The notes: generated by a model from the sequence alone, not told the origin. Shown: positions 1-9,460, counted from the stretch's first letter. The stretch is 64,000 nucleotides of DNA from WTFY01 sp965205275 (GCA_965205275.1 OZ242168.1:124001-188000); one strand, 5' to 3'. Program-made: numbers and translations.

Positions 1-546
1 GTGCTTATCGTTAACAACCGTACGTAATTCCTCATGGCTGAGTGAGGTCAGGAGATTGTTTTTTACATCCACCCCGAATACACGCAGCAGGGAATTTGCA
101 AATAAATTTATAACCCAGACAATAGGGTAGGTTACAGCAAGCAGAGGTGTGTAAATGACGGCTGCGGGGAGTGCCAGTTTTTCTGCGTGCAGCGCGGCAA
201 GTGTTTTTGGAGTCAGTTCGGCAAAAATCAGGATTGCAAAAATCAGTACGAATGTGGCAGCTGCAATCCCTATGTCACCATGCAGGCGATAACCGATGTA
301 GGCAGACAGCTGTGCAATCAGGATATTGACTACATTGTTGCCGAGCAGAATCAAGCCGATTAAGCGATCGGGCTTTTCGAGCAGTCTTTCCGCCTGTTTT
401 GCGCCACGCTGCCCGATACGGGCCATATGATGCAGGCGATAACGATCCAGCGCCATCAGGGCAGTTTCCGAGCCGGAGAAAAATGCTGAGAGGATAAATA
501 AAATAAACAACACTAAAAACAGTGTGCCTATCGAATAGTCGTCCAA
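1..546 (-). CDS. CorB/CorC (HlyC/CorC, DUF21/CNNM) family membrane protein, C-terminus outside window
   Basis: The reverse strand is open from the window edge to a TTG at 544-546. The translation has an N-terminal membrane segment (about residues 5-23) followed by SGSETALMALDR, the start of the DUF21/CNNM domain, and two or three more hydrophobic segments. The CBS and CorC domains expected downstream lie beyond the edge. Members of this family act in Mg2+/Co2+ homeostasis at the inner membrane. A GGAGG lies about 12 bases before the TTG and I see no ATG or GTG in frame there. It shares its strand with ypjD and is divergent from ffh, the arrangement known from E. coli (yfjD-ypjD-ffh), which supports the call. 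Confidence 0.85.
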   Translation of the reverse strand, partial: MDDYSIGTLFLVLFILFILSAFFSGSETALMALDRYRLHHMARIGQRGAKQAERLLEKPDRLIGLILLGNNVVNILIAQLSAYIGYRLHGDIGIAAATFVLIFAILIFAELTPKTLAALHAEKLALPAAVIYTPLLAVTYPIVWVINLFANSLLRVFGVDVKNNLLTSLSHEELRTVVNDKH

Positions 547-606
547 GGTCTGTGCGACCCTCCGGTAATCAAGATGCCTACATTAACAGCTGTGCTGCGT
601 GAATTG

Positions 607-1434
607 TCAAGTGACAGGTATGGTAATTACCCTGTGCAGGATCAATTCCTGGACAAACTTGCTGCCCAGATAAGCCAGAATCAGGAATCCGAAGCCACCC
701 AGGGTCCAACGCATGGCAGCGGAACCCCGCCAGCCAAATTGCCAGCGTCCCCATAACAAAAGTGCAAAAACCAGCCATGCCAGGATCGACAATATGGTCT
801 TGTGCGCCACATGCTGTTCAAAAATGTTTTCCAGAAACAGGAACCCGGTGATGAGCGCAACACTCAGTAGCGCAAATCCAACCGCAATGGTCTGGAATAA
901 AAACTTTTCCGTATCGTGCAGGGGTGGCAAGGCGCGCGTCATTCCCCCCAGTTGATGCTTGCGCAGATGCCGGTCCTGGGTAACCAGCAGTATGGACTGC
1001 AAGGCAGATATTGCCAGTACACTGAAAGCAAACAGGGAGGTCACAATATGCAGTTGCAGGCCATGCAGATTGAGTGAAGATGCTGCCACTTCCGGCCTGA
1101 CGATGGTCAATATAATGCTGGCTACAACCATCGGCAGCACAAGCAGGCCCAGGAATTCTGTTTTTCTGGCAATGGACAGCACAAGAATTAACACAGCAAC
1201 AATAAAAAACAAGACCGATACGGTATTGTAGAATGTTAGGTTGAGGCCCTGTACAGTAAAGGTTTGCGGGTATAGATAAATGGCATGCAGGAGGCATGCC
1301 ATGCCCCAGGCGGTAAGCATTGTGCTGCGTTTACCATCCTGTTCATTCACGCTCAAGTAATACGTACGCCATAAAATAACCACAAAAGTCAAGGCATAGA
1401 GCGCAATTGCTGCATATTTTAAAATGCTTGACAT
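607..1434 (-). CDS. ypjD: YpjD, inner membrane protein of the CcsA/cytochrome c assembly family
   Basis: This 275-residue protein is almost wholly hydrophobic, with about eight predicted membrane segments, and resembles the CcmC/CcsA-type haem-handling fold. In E. coli the same gene (about 263 residues) lies beside ffh and the CorB-like gene, and has been linked to the CorB/CorC group rather than to cytochrome maturation. I chose the ATG at 1432-1434 (MSSILKY...); a TTG six bases upstream would add two residues. No strong ribosome site is visible. The promoter region is shared with ffh, which is divergent. Confidence 0.85.
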   Translation of the reverse strand: MSSILKYAAIALYALTFVVILWRTYYLSVNEQDGKRSTMLTAWGMACLLHAIYLYPQTFTVQGLNLTFYNTVSVLFFIVAVLILVLSIARKTEFLGLLVLPMVVASIILTIVRPEVAASSLNLHGLQLHIVTSLFAFSVLAISALQSILLVTQDRHLRKHQLGGMTRALPPLHDTEKFLFQTIAVGFALLSVALITGFLFLENIFEQHVAHKTILSILAWLVFALLLWGRWQFGWRGSAAMRWTLGGFGFLILAYLGSKFVQELILHRVITIPVT

Positions 1435-1641
1435 GGCCAAGAGAGGGATTGGCTGAACGGGAAGATTGCTTTCATACGCGATACCAGAATAATGTTGTGG
1501 TGCTCATTCCATTGACAAGTATACAAAGTGCAGCAGGTCAGGTCAGATATTTATCTGTTGCCTGGGGGTGATGCTGTCCAGGGATCAGCGATCAGGATGA
1601 CCAGGTTGCCGCAGAGGGCGTATTCATGCACCTGATTCCGC

Positions 1642-1647
1642 TATAAT
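1642..1647 (+). promoter_or_regulatory. Possible -10 element for ffh
   Basis: A perfect TATAAT lies 57 bases before the ffh start in the 270-base divergent gap between ypjD and ffh. I see no good -35 hexamer at 16-18 bases, so this is a weak call. The rest of the gap (1435-1704) holds nothing else I recognise. Confidence 0.3.
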
Positions 1648-1704
1648 GTGCCGCAACCAAGTTACCAGGACTCCCTGACTGATCAGGGAGCACAAACCTG
1701 ATTT

Positions 1705-3060
1705 ATGTTTGATAATTTATCCAGCCGGCTTTCGGGGACCGTAAAAAAACTGCGCGGTCAGGCGCGTCTTACCGAAGAGAATATTCAGGATACGCTACGT
1801 GAAGTACGCATGGCCCTGCTTGAGGCAGACGTGGCGCTACCTGTGGTGCGCGGATTTATTGAAAGTGTCAAGTACAAGGCTCTTGGGAGAGAGGTATTGC
1901 AGAGTCTCTCTCCGGGTCAGTCCTTTATCAAGACGGTACATGATGAACTGGTACATCTTATGGGGGATGCCAATGAGGCACTCACCCTGGCTGTGCCCCC
2001 TCCAGTGGTTATTCTGGTTGCAGGTCTTCAGGGGTCGGGCAAGACTACCAGTGTGGCCAAACTTTCACGCTGGCTGGGTGAGCAGCGAAAAAAAAGTGTG
2101 GCGGTAGTAAGCTGCGATGTATATCGGCCAGCGGCAATTGAACAGTTGCAGACTCTGGCCAAACAGGTCGGTGCAGAGTTTATCCCGAGTGAATCCTCGG
2201 AAACACCCATCAACATCGCTCACCGTGCCGTGGACCATGCCAGGAAACAGTTTAAAGATGTTTTACTGATTGATACTGCAGGCCGTTTGCATATCGATGA
2301 TGACATGATGCAGGAAATCATCGCACTGCATACTGCTGTACAACCTGTAGAAACCTTGTTTGTGGTAGACAGCATGAGCGGTCAGGATGCTGCGAATTCG
2401 GCGCAGGCCTTCAATAATGCCTTGCCTCTCACAGGTGTCATTCTCACAAAAACGGATGGTGATGCGCGTGGGGGAGCCGCATTATCGGTGAGGGAAATTA
2501 CGGGCAAGCCGATCAAGTTTTTAGGGACAGGCGAAAAAACCACGGCACTGGAGCCATTTTATCCGGACCGCATTGCCTCACGCATTTTAGGTATGGGCGA
2601 TGTTGTGAGCCTGGTTGAAAAGGTTGAGCAGGAAGTCGATCGGGATCAGGCACAGAAACTTGCCAAAAAAATCAAAAAGGGCAAGGGTTTTGATCTGGTC
2701 GATTTAAAAAATCAGCTTGAGCAGATGATGAATATGGGGGGTCTGACAGGTCTTATGGACAAAATTCCTGGCACTGCGGGTCTGCCCAAAAATGCCAAGG
2801 CACTTGCAGATGACAGGATGTTGCCGCGTATGATTGCAATTATCTGTTCGATGACCCCGCATGAGCGATGTTTTCCGGATGTGATTAAAAGTACACGCAA
2901 GCGAAGGATTGCAGCCGGTTCCGGCACCCAGGTACAAGATGTGAACCGCTTGCTGAAGCAGCATCTGCAAATGAAAAAAATGATGAAAAAGGTTTCCAAA
3001 AAAGGAGGTCTGCAAAGAATGATGCAGACCATGCAGGGGAAAGTTCCGCCTCCGAGATAA
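1705..3060 (+). CDS. ffh: Signal recognition particle protein Ffh
   Basis: Ffh binds 4.5S RNA and nascent signal sequences and, with FtsY, targets inner-membrane proteins. The 451 residues show the N-terminal helical domain, the GTPase domain with P-loop GLQGSGKTT (107-115), DTAGRLHID near 190 and TKTD near 248, and a methionine-rich M domain ending in a run of Met and Lys (MKKMMKKV). Length matches E. coli Ffh (453). The ATG follows GAT TT-rich sequence without a strong ribosome site. It precedes rpsP by about 150 bases, the usual gammaproteobacterial order. Confidence 0.98.
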   Translation: MFDNLSSRLSGTVKKLRGQARLTEENIQDTLREVRMALLEADVALPVVRGFIESVKYKALGREVLQSLSPGQSFIKTVHDELVHLMGDANEALTLAVPPPVVILVAGLQGSGKTTSVAKLSRWLGEQRKKSVAVVSCDVYRPAAIEQLQTLAKQVGAEFIPSESSETPINIAHRAVDHARKQFKDVLLIDTAGRLHIDDDMMQEIIALHTAVQPVETLFVVDSMSGQDAANSAQAFNNALPLTGVILTKTDGDARGGAALSVREITGKPIKFLGTGEKTTALEPFYPDRIASRILGMGDVVSLVEKVEQEVDRDQAQKLAKKIKKGKGFDLVDLKNQLEQMMNMGGLTGLMDKIPGTAGLPKNAKALADDRMLPRMIAIICSMTPHERCFPDVIKSTRKRRIAAGSGTQVQDVNRLLKQHLQMKKMMKKVSKKGGLQRMMQTMQGKVPPPR

Positions 3061-3207
3061 ATGCAGGGGTTCGGGTTGTTTTGAGGACGGTATCGCCTGC
3101 AGGGAATACCGGATTCCGGGAATTGGACTTTCTTTTCAAATTAAATTGCGTAGAATGCACGGTTCGATTCGATTTTGCACTATCCTGCTACAAACTGAAC
3201 TATTTTT

Positions 3208-3459
3208 ATGGTAACAATTCGATTATCTCGTGGTGGGGCTAAAAAGCGCCCTTTCTATAACATTGTAGTCACTGATTCCCGCAAACGCAGAGACAGCGGG
3301 TACATCGAACGCATTGGTTATTTCAACCCCATTGCCAAAGGTCAGGAGATCGGCTTCTTTATTGAAGCGGAGCGGTATGAGCATTGGCTGGGTCATGGTG
3401 CGCAACCGTCTGGGCGTGTTGCAAGTCTGGTCAGACAAAACCTTAAACAGGCGGTATAA
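3208..3459 (+). CDS. rpsP: 30S ribosomal protein S16
   Basis: The 83-residue product begins MVTIRLSRGGAKKRPFYNIV, the signature of S16, a small-subunit assembly protein. E. coli S16 has 82 residues. It is the first gene of the rpsP-rimM-trmD-rplS operon, and the rimM start lies only 25 bases after its stop. A TAGAAT at 3151-3156 may be the operon -10 element, though its -35 is unclear. Confidence 0.98.
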   Translation: MVTIRLSRGGAKKRPFYNIVVTDSRKRRDSGYIERIGYFNPIAKGQEIGFFIEAERYEHWLGHGAQPSGRVASLVRQNLKQAV

Positions 3460-3484
3460 CAGGGTCCGCGACCCGTCCGGGAAT

Positions 3485-4003
3485 TTGGATAAAACTCCAG
3501 ACATTCAGGTTGGGTATATTCAGGGAGCCTTTGGAATAAAAGGCTGGTTAAAAGTCCACTCCCATTGTCGCCCGAAAGAGCAGGTTCTTCAGTACGCATT
3601 GTGGCACTTGCGTCTGAACCACGATGAAAATTCCTATCAGCTGGGCCAGAGCAGGCTGCATGGCAAGGGCATCGTGGCGCATCTGTCAGGCGTGGACACG
3701 CGTACCGAGGCAGAAGCACTCAAACATGCGCAGATATGGGTATCCACTGCAGAATTGCCTGAACTGCCTGCAGATGAGTATTACTGGTATCAGTTGATTG
3801 GCCTCGATGTGGTTACGGGCACCGGACAGAGTCTGGGGAAAATCGAACGTTTGATGGAAACGGGTGCGCATGATGTGCTTGTCATTAAAGGCGAGGCGGG
3901 TGCAACCGAAATCCTGGTCCCGTATGTCAGGGGTGAGGTGGTGAAAGAAGTGGACCCTGACCGCAAACTGATGACGGTAGACTGGCATGCAGAATTCAGC
4001 TAG
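3485..4003 (+). CDS. rimM: Ribosome maturation factor RimM
   Basis: RimM assists late 30S assembly around 16S helix 33b. The open frame reaches back into rpsP, but homology begins at DIQVGYIQGAFGIKGWLKV, so I place the start at the TTG of 3485-3487, giving 172 residues (E. coli 182). The N-terminal RimM barrel is followed by a PRC-barrel domain with YYWYQLIGLDV and EILVPYVRGEVVKEVD. No ATG or GTG suits this frame after the rpsP stop. The true start is uncertain by a few codons. It sits between rpsP and trmD as usual. Confidence 0.93.
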   Translation: MDKTPDIQVGYIQGAFGIKGWLKVHSHCRPKEQVLQYALWHLRLNHDENSYQLGQSRLHGKGIVAHLSGVDTRTEAEALKHAQIWVSTAELPELPADEYYWYQLIGLDVVTGTGQSLGKIERLMETGAHDVLVIKGEAGATEILVPYVRGEVVKEVDPDRKLMTVDWHAEFS

Positions 4004-4015
4004 ACCCTATTGGTG

Positions 4016-4753
4016 ATGCAGATCCATATTGTTACCCTGTTTCCCGAAATGGTGCTGAACCTGACCAGGTTTGGTGTGATCGGTCGCGCGATAGGGCGCA
4101 AACTGGTGGATGTGCATGTGCTGGATCTGAGCGATTTTTCAACTGATCCTCATGGTCGTGTTGATGACCGGCCCTACGGGGGCGGTCCGGGTATGGTGAT
4201 GCAGTTTGAACCGCTGCAAAAGGCGATTCGTCAGGCAGTCCGGAATGAGGAAAACAGTCATGTTGTGTGTCTGTCTGCTCAGGGCAAGCTTTTTGAACAG
4301 GAGGATGTAACCCGGTTACAGGCATACTCCAATCTGGTGCTTGTGGCTGGACGCTATGAAGGCATCGATGAAAGACTGATTGATGCCGAGACCGACGAAG
4401 AGCTTTCTGTGGGTAATTTTGTCGTCAGTGGCGGGGAATTACCGGCCATGCTGCTGGTAGATGCCCTGATCAGGCATGTGCCCGGGGCACTGGGGCACGA
4501 GGAATCAGCCCGGCAGGATTCCTTTATTGACGGATTGCTCGATTGCCCGCATTATACGCGCCCGGGAAGCATTGATGGTCGCGAGGTTCCGGAAGTGCTG
4601 CTCCAGGGGAATCACCAGGCGATTAAGCGCTGGCGAAAAAAACAGGCATTGGGTCGCACTTATCTGCGCAGGCCTGATCTGTTTGCCGGGCTCGATCTCA
4701 GCGAGGACCAGCAGACCTTGCTTGAGGAATATCTGCAGGAGTACAGGATTTAG
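4016..4753 (+). CDS. trmD: tRNA (guanine-N1)-methyltransferase TrmD
   Basis: TrmD makes m1G37 in tRNAs, preventing +1 frameshifting. The 245-residue protein starts MQIHIVTLFPEM and carries GGGPGMVM and the SPOUT trefoil-knot segment SVGNFVVSGGELPAM. Three start codons (TTG 4010, GTG 4013, ATG 4016) lie in a row in frame; I take the ATG because family members begin just before the IxxLFPEM motif. It is 12 bases from rimM and 23 from rplS. Confidence 0.97.
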   Translation: MQIHIVTLFPEMVLNLTRFGVIGRAIGRKLVDVHVLDLSDFSTDPHGRVDDRPYGGGPGMVMQFEPLQKAIRQAVRNEENSHVVCLSAQGKLFEQEDVTRLQAYSNLVLVAGRYEGIDERLIDAETDEELSVGNFVVSGGELPAMLLVDALIRHVPGALGHEESARQDSFIDGLLDCPHYTRPGSIDGREVPEVLLQGNHQAIKRWRKKQALGRTYLRRPDLFAGLDLSEDQQTLLEEYLQEYRI

Positions 4754-4776
4754 TTAAAACAGGGTAAGAGATAATC

Positions 4777-5121
4777 ATGGCCAATATCATTGAAGAGTTG
4801 AATCAGCAGCAGCTTAAGGACGATATTCCGGAATTCAATCCCGGGGATACCGTGGTGGTGCAGGTTAAGGTAAGAGAAGGTAACCGGGAGCGGTTGCAGG
4901 CTTTTGAAGGGGTTGTCATTGCCAAACGTAATCGTGGGCTGAACTCCGCTTTTACGGTGAGAAAGCTCTCTCATGGAGAAGGTGTTGAACGCACCTTTCA
5001 GACGCATAGCCCAATGATTGCAGGTATCAAGGTGAAGCGTACAGGCAAGGTAAGACGCGCCAAGCTTTACTACCTAAGGGGCAGAACGGGCAAGGCAGCT
5101 CGAATCAAGGAAAAAGTCTAG
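4777..5121 (+). CDS. rplS: 50S ribosomal protein L19
   Basis: L19 lies at the 30S-50S interface. The 114-residue product starts MANIIEELNQQQ and carries FNPGDTVVVQVKV and GEGVERTFQTHSP, matching the family length (E. coli 115). It is the last gene of the rpsP operon and is followed by an inverted repeat that could terminate transcription. Confidence 0.98.
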   Translation: MANIIEELNQQQLKDDIPEFNPGDTVVVQVKVREGNRERLQAFEGVVIAKRNRGLNSAFTVRKLSHGEGVERTFQTHSPMIAGIKVKRTGKVRRAKLYYLRGRTGKAARIKEKV

Positions 5122-5122
5122 A

Positions 5123-5160
5123 GGCCTGTGGCGTCCTGCAGGCCGTGCTCCTGTTTTCTC
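5123..5160 (+). terminator. Possible terminator after rplS
   Basis: GGCCTG (5123-5128) pairs with CAGGCC (5139-5144), followed by a short pyrimidine-rich stretch with TTTT. The stem is only 6 bp and the loop is 10 bases, so the call is weak; position after the S16-L19 operon is the main support. Confidence 0.35.
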
Positions 5161-5313
5161 CATATGGCTGCAACGACCGGGCCAATGCATGCCTGCTCGC
5201 CTTCTTTCAGGGCTTCCCGCCGACACAATTCCGGTTTTCAAGGAGTCATGCACGTATAACCCTGAGGTAATGGCTTAGGGGTCCAGCAGACCCAGGTAGA
5301 ATCAGTCATCGAT

Positions 5314-5784
5314 ATGAAAAAAATGATTACAAAGACCCCGATAGGAAACCTGGCGGTTGAATATGAAGGTGGTTTCGTCACTGGAGTCCACGCCACACAC
5401 ACACACACGACTGCTGCCAAAGAACCATTTGCCAGAGAAGTACAGAAACAGTTGCAGGCTTGGTTCGCCGGCAGGTTGCAGAAGTTTGAGATTCCGTTTT
5501 TGTTCCCTGAAGCTACAGACTTTCAAGTACGTGTCTGGGACCAGATTACAAAAATCCCGTTTGGCGCTACGCTAACGTACGGTGAGATCGCCAGAAAAAT
5601 CAGGTCTGGGCCACGTGCCGTGGGTAATGCATGCCGACGCAACAGTCTGTTGCTGATCGTTCCATGTCATCGCGTAGTGGGGGCTACAGGTCTAGGGGGA
5701 TTTATGGGAGATGCAGATGGAAGCTTGGTGCATCGCAAACAATGGCTGCTCGATCATGAACAAAAGTATCTGCGCAGCACATGA
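5314..5784 (+). CDS. ogt: Methylated-DNA--protein-cysteine methyltransferase (Ogt/MGMT family)
   Basis: The protein transfers the alkyl group from O6-alkylguanine to its own cysteine and is used once. The active-site PCHRV is at residues 117-121 (Cys118), with the helix-turn-helix arginine-finger region RAVGNACRRN just before it. At 156 residues it has a short N-terminal domain and the complete C-terminal catalytic domain. A 15-base (CA)n run at 5394-5408 codes for part of ATHTHTTAA within the N-terminal domain; slippage there would disrupt the frame. It stands alone in a 190-base gap after rplS. Confidence 0.93.
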   Translation: MKKMITKTPIGNLAVEYEGGFVTGVHATHTHTTAAKEPFAREVQKQLQAWFAGRLQKFEIPFLFPEATDFQVRVWDQITKIPFGATLTYGEIARKIRSGPRAVGNACRRNSLLLIVPCHRVVGATGLGGFMGDADGSLVHRKQWLLDHEQKYLRST

Positions 5785-5818
5785 GCCATACACTTGTCGA
5801 ATGACTGCCTGTTAGGCG

Positions 5819-6520
5819 ATGCACATACATTATCTGAAACACGTTTCTTTTGAAGGTCTGGGAAGCATGGAGAATATCCTCATCTCTAACAGGCACAGGC
5901 TTTCAAGTACGTGCCTGTATCAGGACCAACCATTGCCGCTTGTTCACGATATCGATGCATTGATCATCATGGGTGGCCCGATGGGCGTGCATGACGAAGC
6001 CCGGTACCCATGGTTGCGGCTGGAGAAGGAATTTATTGAATCCGCGATACAGCGGAAGATTCCTGTTCTGGGAGTATGCCTGGGTGCCCAGTTGCTTGCC
6101 GAGGTGCTCGGGGCAACTGTAACGAAGAATGTACATGAAGAAATTGGCTGGTTTCCGGTGCGGCGCACGCTAGGACTCCAGGGCGAGCGCGTACAAAATT
6201 TACCGGCAAGCTTTGACGCATTGCACTGGCATGGCGATACGTTTTCGACCCCGTCAGGCGCCAGCAATTTCATCGTGAGTGATGGCTGCACAAATCAGGC
6301 CTTCGTGTATGATGAAAACGTACTGGCCCTGCAGTTTCACCTTGAAATGCTGCCCAGCCACGTACAGGCCATCTATCAGGAATGCGGCAGGCCTGATAAA
6401 ACTGGTCCCTATATACAAGGTGTGGATGAAATGCTGGCACCGGTCGATAAATTTTGTCATGCCCAAAAAATTCTTGAGGAATTCATCAAGGCCTTTATTT
6501 TTCAGAAAATGACCGTATAA
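5819..6520 (+). CDS. Class I glutamine amidotransferase (GMP synthase-like GATase1)
   Basis: The 233 residues form a single GATase1 domain. The nucleophile elbow GVCLGAQL places Cys87, and LQFHLE supplies His174 and Glu176, completing the triad. MGGPMGVHDE near 51-60 is the oxyanion-loop region of GMP synthase-like members. Such stand-alone proteins are conserved, but the acceptor substrate is usually unknown. It starts 34 bases after ogt and 32 bases before the next small gene, so the three may be co-transcribed. Confidence 0.85.
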   Translation: MHIHYLKHVSFEGLGSMENILISNRHRLSSTCLYQDQPLPLVHDIDALIIMGGPMGVHDEARYPWLRLEKEFIESAIQRKIPVLGVCLGAQLLAEVLGATVTKNVHEEIGWFPVRRTLGLQGERVQNLPASFDALHWHGDTFSTPSGASNFIVSDGCTNQAFVYDENVLALQFHLEMLPSHVQAIYQECGRPDKTGPYIQGVDEMLAPVDKFCHAQKILEEFIKAFIFQKMTV

Positions 6521-6552
6521 ACTAGGTATTGCACCGCTACAGGAGAAAGAAA

Positions 6553-6759
6553 ATGGAAGACAACAGCAGGAAAGGTATACGTGCATTGCTCAAGACATTC
6601 GGTGTTCAGGCGGACGAGGCCATCGTGAAGCATCTTGCCAAAAATCCCGGGATCAACACGCTAAGGCTGAAAGTACATCTACAGGATCAGACCGACTACG
6701 GTGCTTCGCCACCGGACGGACCCTTGTCGCTGGAAGTGGATGGTGAAATTAGCCGATAA
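6553..6759 (+). CDS. Small conserved protein, DUF6494-like
   Basis: The 68-residue product starts at an ATG preceded by AGGAG at 6541-6545, which decides this start over a TTG upstream. It has IRALLKTFGVQADEAI near the N-terminus and ends in SLEVDGEIS. This pattern, a helix with KxxG(V)xxxxEI followed by a short beta-rich tail ending in a conserved Gly-Glu-Ile, recalls the DUF6494 family; that assignment is from memory. No function is known to me. It precedes htpG by 31 bases. Confidence 0.7.
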   Translation: MEDNSRKGIRALLKTFGVQADEAIVKHLAKNPGINTLRLKVHLQDQTDYGASPPDGPLSLEVDGEISR

Positions 6760-6790
6760 ATTCTTAACCAGTAATTTTCGCAGGTAAAAA

Positions 6791-8683
6791 ATGAATACGG
6801 AAACCAGAAAAGAAACCTTGCAGTTTGAGACAGAAGTTGCACAGCTTTTACATTTGATGATTCACTCTCTTTACTCAAATAAAGAGATATTCCTGCGCGA
6901 GTTGATTTCCAATGCATCCGACGCATGTGACAAGCTGCGTTTTGAGGCAATCTCTGATGACACCCTGTTGAGTAAGGATGCCAAGCTTAAAATACAGGTT
7001 GAGTTTGACAAAGATGAGCGCACCATCACGGTTCGTGACAATGGCATTGGTATGAGTCGTGAAGAGGTGATTCAGAATATTGGTACCATTGCCAGGTCAG
7101 GTACCCGGGAGTTTCTTGATCGGCTCACTGGCGATCAAAGCAAGGACTCAAACCTTATTGGTCAATTCGGAGTCGGGTTTTATTCTGCATTTATTGTAGC
7201 GGATAAAGTCACCCTGACCACGCTCAAGGCAGGTCTGGAAAAGGATCAGGCTGTGTGTTGGGAATCCGAGGGGACCGGCACGTACACACTGGAAGATGTG
7301 GAAAGAGCCAGGCGCGGGACTGAAGTTGTCCTGCATTTAAAGAAGGATGAAGATGACTTGCTCAACAGCTGGCAGTTGCGTTCCATTATTGCAAAGTATT
7401 CGGATCATGTGCCGCTACCAATTGAAATGCGCGAGCAGAATGACAAGGGTGAGCCTACGGCAAAATGGGAACCGGTCAATAAGGCCTCAGCACTCTGGAC
7501 CCGACCTAAAAGTGAAATCAGTGATGAGGAATATACGGAATTCTACAAGCATGTGAGTCATGATTTTGCGGAACCCCTGGTGTGGACCCACAATCGCGTT
7601 GAAGGTAAAACGGAATACATCTCACTTTTATATATCCCGAAACAGGCTTCTTTTGATCTGTTTGAACCACATCCTGCACACGGCGTAAAACTTTATGTGC
7701 AGAGGGTATTCATCATGGATGATGCTGAAAAACTGTTGCCGCGATATTTGCGCTTCATACGTGGTGTGATTGATTCAAATGATTTGCCACTTAATATTTC
7801 GCGGGAGATTTTGCAGAACAACAAGATCATCGACAACATTCGCTCAGGTTCAGTAAAGAAAATCCTGGGTCTGCTTGAAAATCTGGCTAAAAACAAAACA
7901 GAACAATATCAGGAGTTCTGGTCGGTATTCGGCAGGGTCCTGAAGGAGGGTCCTGGAGAGGATTTCGCAAATCGGGAAAAAATTGCCGGACTACTGAGGT
8001 TTGCCTCCACGCATCGTAATGATGAGACCCAGAATGTTTCATTGGAAGATTACGTTGCCCGTATGAAGCCCGAGCAGGACAAGATTTATTATATCACCGC
8101 AGACAATTATGCTGCCGCAAAGAACAGTCCTCACCTGGAGATCTTCCGTGACAAGGGCATTGAGGTGTTGTTGCTGGTTGATCGTGTCGATGAATGGTTA
8201 ATGAGCCATCTGACCGAGTATCAGGAAAAATCCTTTGCTTCCATCGCCAAAGGTGAACTGGATCTTGGCAAAATAAGTGATGAGGAAGATAAAAAAGAGC
8301 AGGAGAGGAAGGAAAAAGAAGCCAAAGAGCTGGTTGAGCGTATCGGGAAAGTGTTGCAGGACAAGGTAGAAGAGGTACGGGTCTCACACCGCCTGACTGC
8401 TTCTCCTGCATGTATCGTCCTGAATGAACATGATATGGCACTCTACATGCAGCATCTGATGAAGCAGGCTGGGCACGAGCTGCCATCGACCAAGCCTGTT
8501 CTGGAAATTAACCCTACCCATGCCTTGGTTAAGCGCATGGAAAATGAACAGATCGAAGGCCGGTTTGAAGACTGGGCCAAAATCCTGTTTGATCAGGCTA
8601 TCCTTGCAGAAGGAGGACAGCTTGAAGACCCTGCCACCTTTGTAAGCAGGCTGAATCAGATGATTAGTGAAATCGCAAACTGA
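6791..8683 (+). CDS. htpG: Molecular chaperone HtpG (bacterial Hsp90)
   Basis: The 630-residue protein has the GHKL ATPase domain (ELISNASDACDKLRF, DNGIGMSREEV, IGQFGVGFYSAF), the middle domain and a C-terminal dimerisation domain, matching E. coli HtpG (624). The acidic-basic linker EEDKKEQERKEKEAKEL lies near residues 498-514. I saw no clear sigma-32 promoter directly upstream; the gene may be read with the preceding small genes. Confidence 0.98.
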   Translation: MNTETRKETLQFETEVAQLLHLMIHSLYSNKEIFLRELISNASDACDKLRFEAISDDTLLSKDAKLKIQVEFDKDERTITVRDNGIGMSREEVIQNIGTIARSGTREFLDRLTGDQSKDSNLIGQFGVGFYSAFIVADKVTLTTLKAGLEKDQAVCWESEGTGTYTLEDVERARRGTEVVLHLKKDEDDLLNSWQLRSIIAKYSDHVPLPIEMREQNDKGEPTAKWEPVNKASALWTRPKSEISDEEYTEFYKHVSHDFAEPLVWTHNRVEGKTEYISLLYIPKQASFDLFEPHPAHGVKLYVQRVFIMDDAEKLLPRYLRFIRGVIDSNDLPLNISREILQNNKIIDNIRSGSVKKILGLLENLAKNKTEQYQEFWSVFGRVLKEGPGEDFANREKIAGLLRFASTHRNDETQNVSLEDYVARMKPEQDKIYYITADNYAAAKNSPHLEIFRDKGIEVLLLVDRVDEWLMSHLTEYQEKSFASIAKGELDLGKISDEEDKKEQERKEKEAKELVERIGKVLQDKVEEVRVSHRLTASPACIVLNEHDMALYMQHLMKQAGHELPSTKPVLEINPTHALVKRMENEQIEGRFEDWAKILFDQAILAEGGQLEDPATFVSRLNQMISEIAN

Positions 8684-8803
8684 TCCAGAGCCACGGAATC
8701 TCTGCCAGTTGTTTTCAGACCAGATGTTCGTCTGTGCGGGAACTCAGTCTAGGGATGGGTTGTGTTTGCTGTGTAGTACAAAGTGCGGGCTGAATCCAGG
8801 TTT

Positions 8804-9460
8804 TTACAGAATGCTTCCCAAATAGCCGTCCTGCACCTTGATTTTATTTGTGTAATGCAATTTAAAATCGTCAATGATTGATTTTTGTACTGACTGCAGG
8901 TTTAGCAGGTTTTCTTTCCATGTGTTCAATTTGGTGAAGTTATTCCGGCCCAGCAAATTTATTTTTTTATGCATGAAGTCCAGGCGAATCAGTAACGGAG
9001 CATAGGCTGTGTCAATCAGGGTCAAGTCATCACCATTAAAGAAAGTGGAATGACCCAGAACATTCTCCACGCGTAGCAGTCGTTCAATACATTCATTTAT
9101 CCGTTTGTGCATGTCCTGTTCGGTTTTACAGTCTGCAATCATGTACAGGTCTGACAGACATGCGCTCCCATATTCAATCCATGCACGATTTTTCGCGAGC
9201 GTGAGCGGGTCCGAAGGTTTTAATGTCCCGGGTGTAACATCGTCAATGAATTCATTGATCACGGCAGACTCAAACAACACTTCAGCATCATCTACTTTCA
9301 GTACCGGCACTTTCCTCAGCGGTGAAATCTCCAGAAACCAGTCAGGTGGATCACTCAAATCGATAAAGGTAATCTTGTAATCGCAATTTTTATGGTTCAG
9401 TGTGATTACGCTACGCTGTACAAACGGGCACAAATTAAAACTGACAAGTTCTAGGTTCAT
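8804..9460 (-). CDS. Glutathione S-transferase family protein
   Basis: The 218-residue protein has the thioredoxin-like N-terminal half beginning SFNLCPFVQRSVI, where the CPFVQR turn is typical of omega/SspA-like members, and PLRKVPVLKVDD containing the cis-proline. An all-helical C-terminal half follows. The substrate cannot be told from sequence. Codon usage is a little more AT-rich than its neighbours. It is convergent with htpG and divergent from hslR. Confidence 0.85.
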   Translation of the reverse strand: MNLELVSFNLCPFVQRSVITLNHKNCDYKITFIDLSDPPDWFLEISPLRKVPVLKVDDAEVLFESAVINEFIDDVTPGTLKPSDPLTLAKNRAWIEYGSACLSDLYMIADCKTEQDMHKRINECIERLLRVENVLGHSTFFNGDDLTLIDTAYAPLLIRLDFMHKKINLLGRNNFTKLNTWKENLLNLQSVQKSIIDDFKLHYTNKIKVQDGYLGSIL

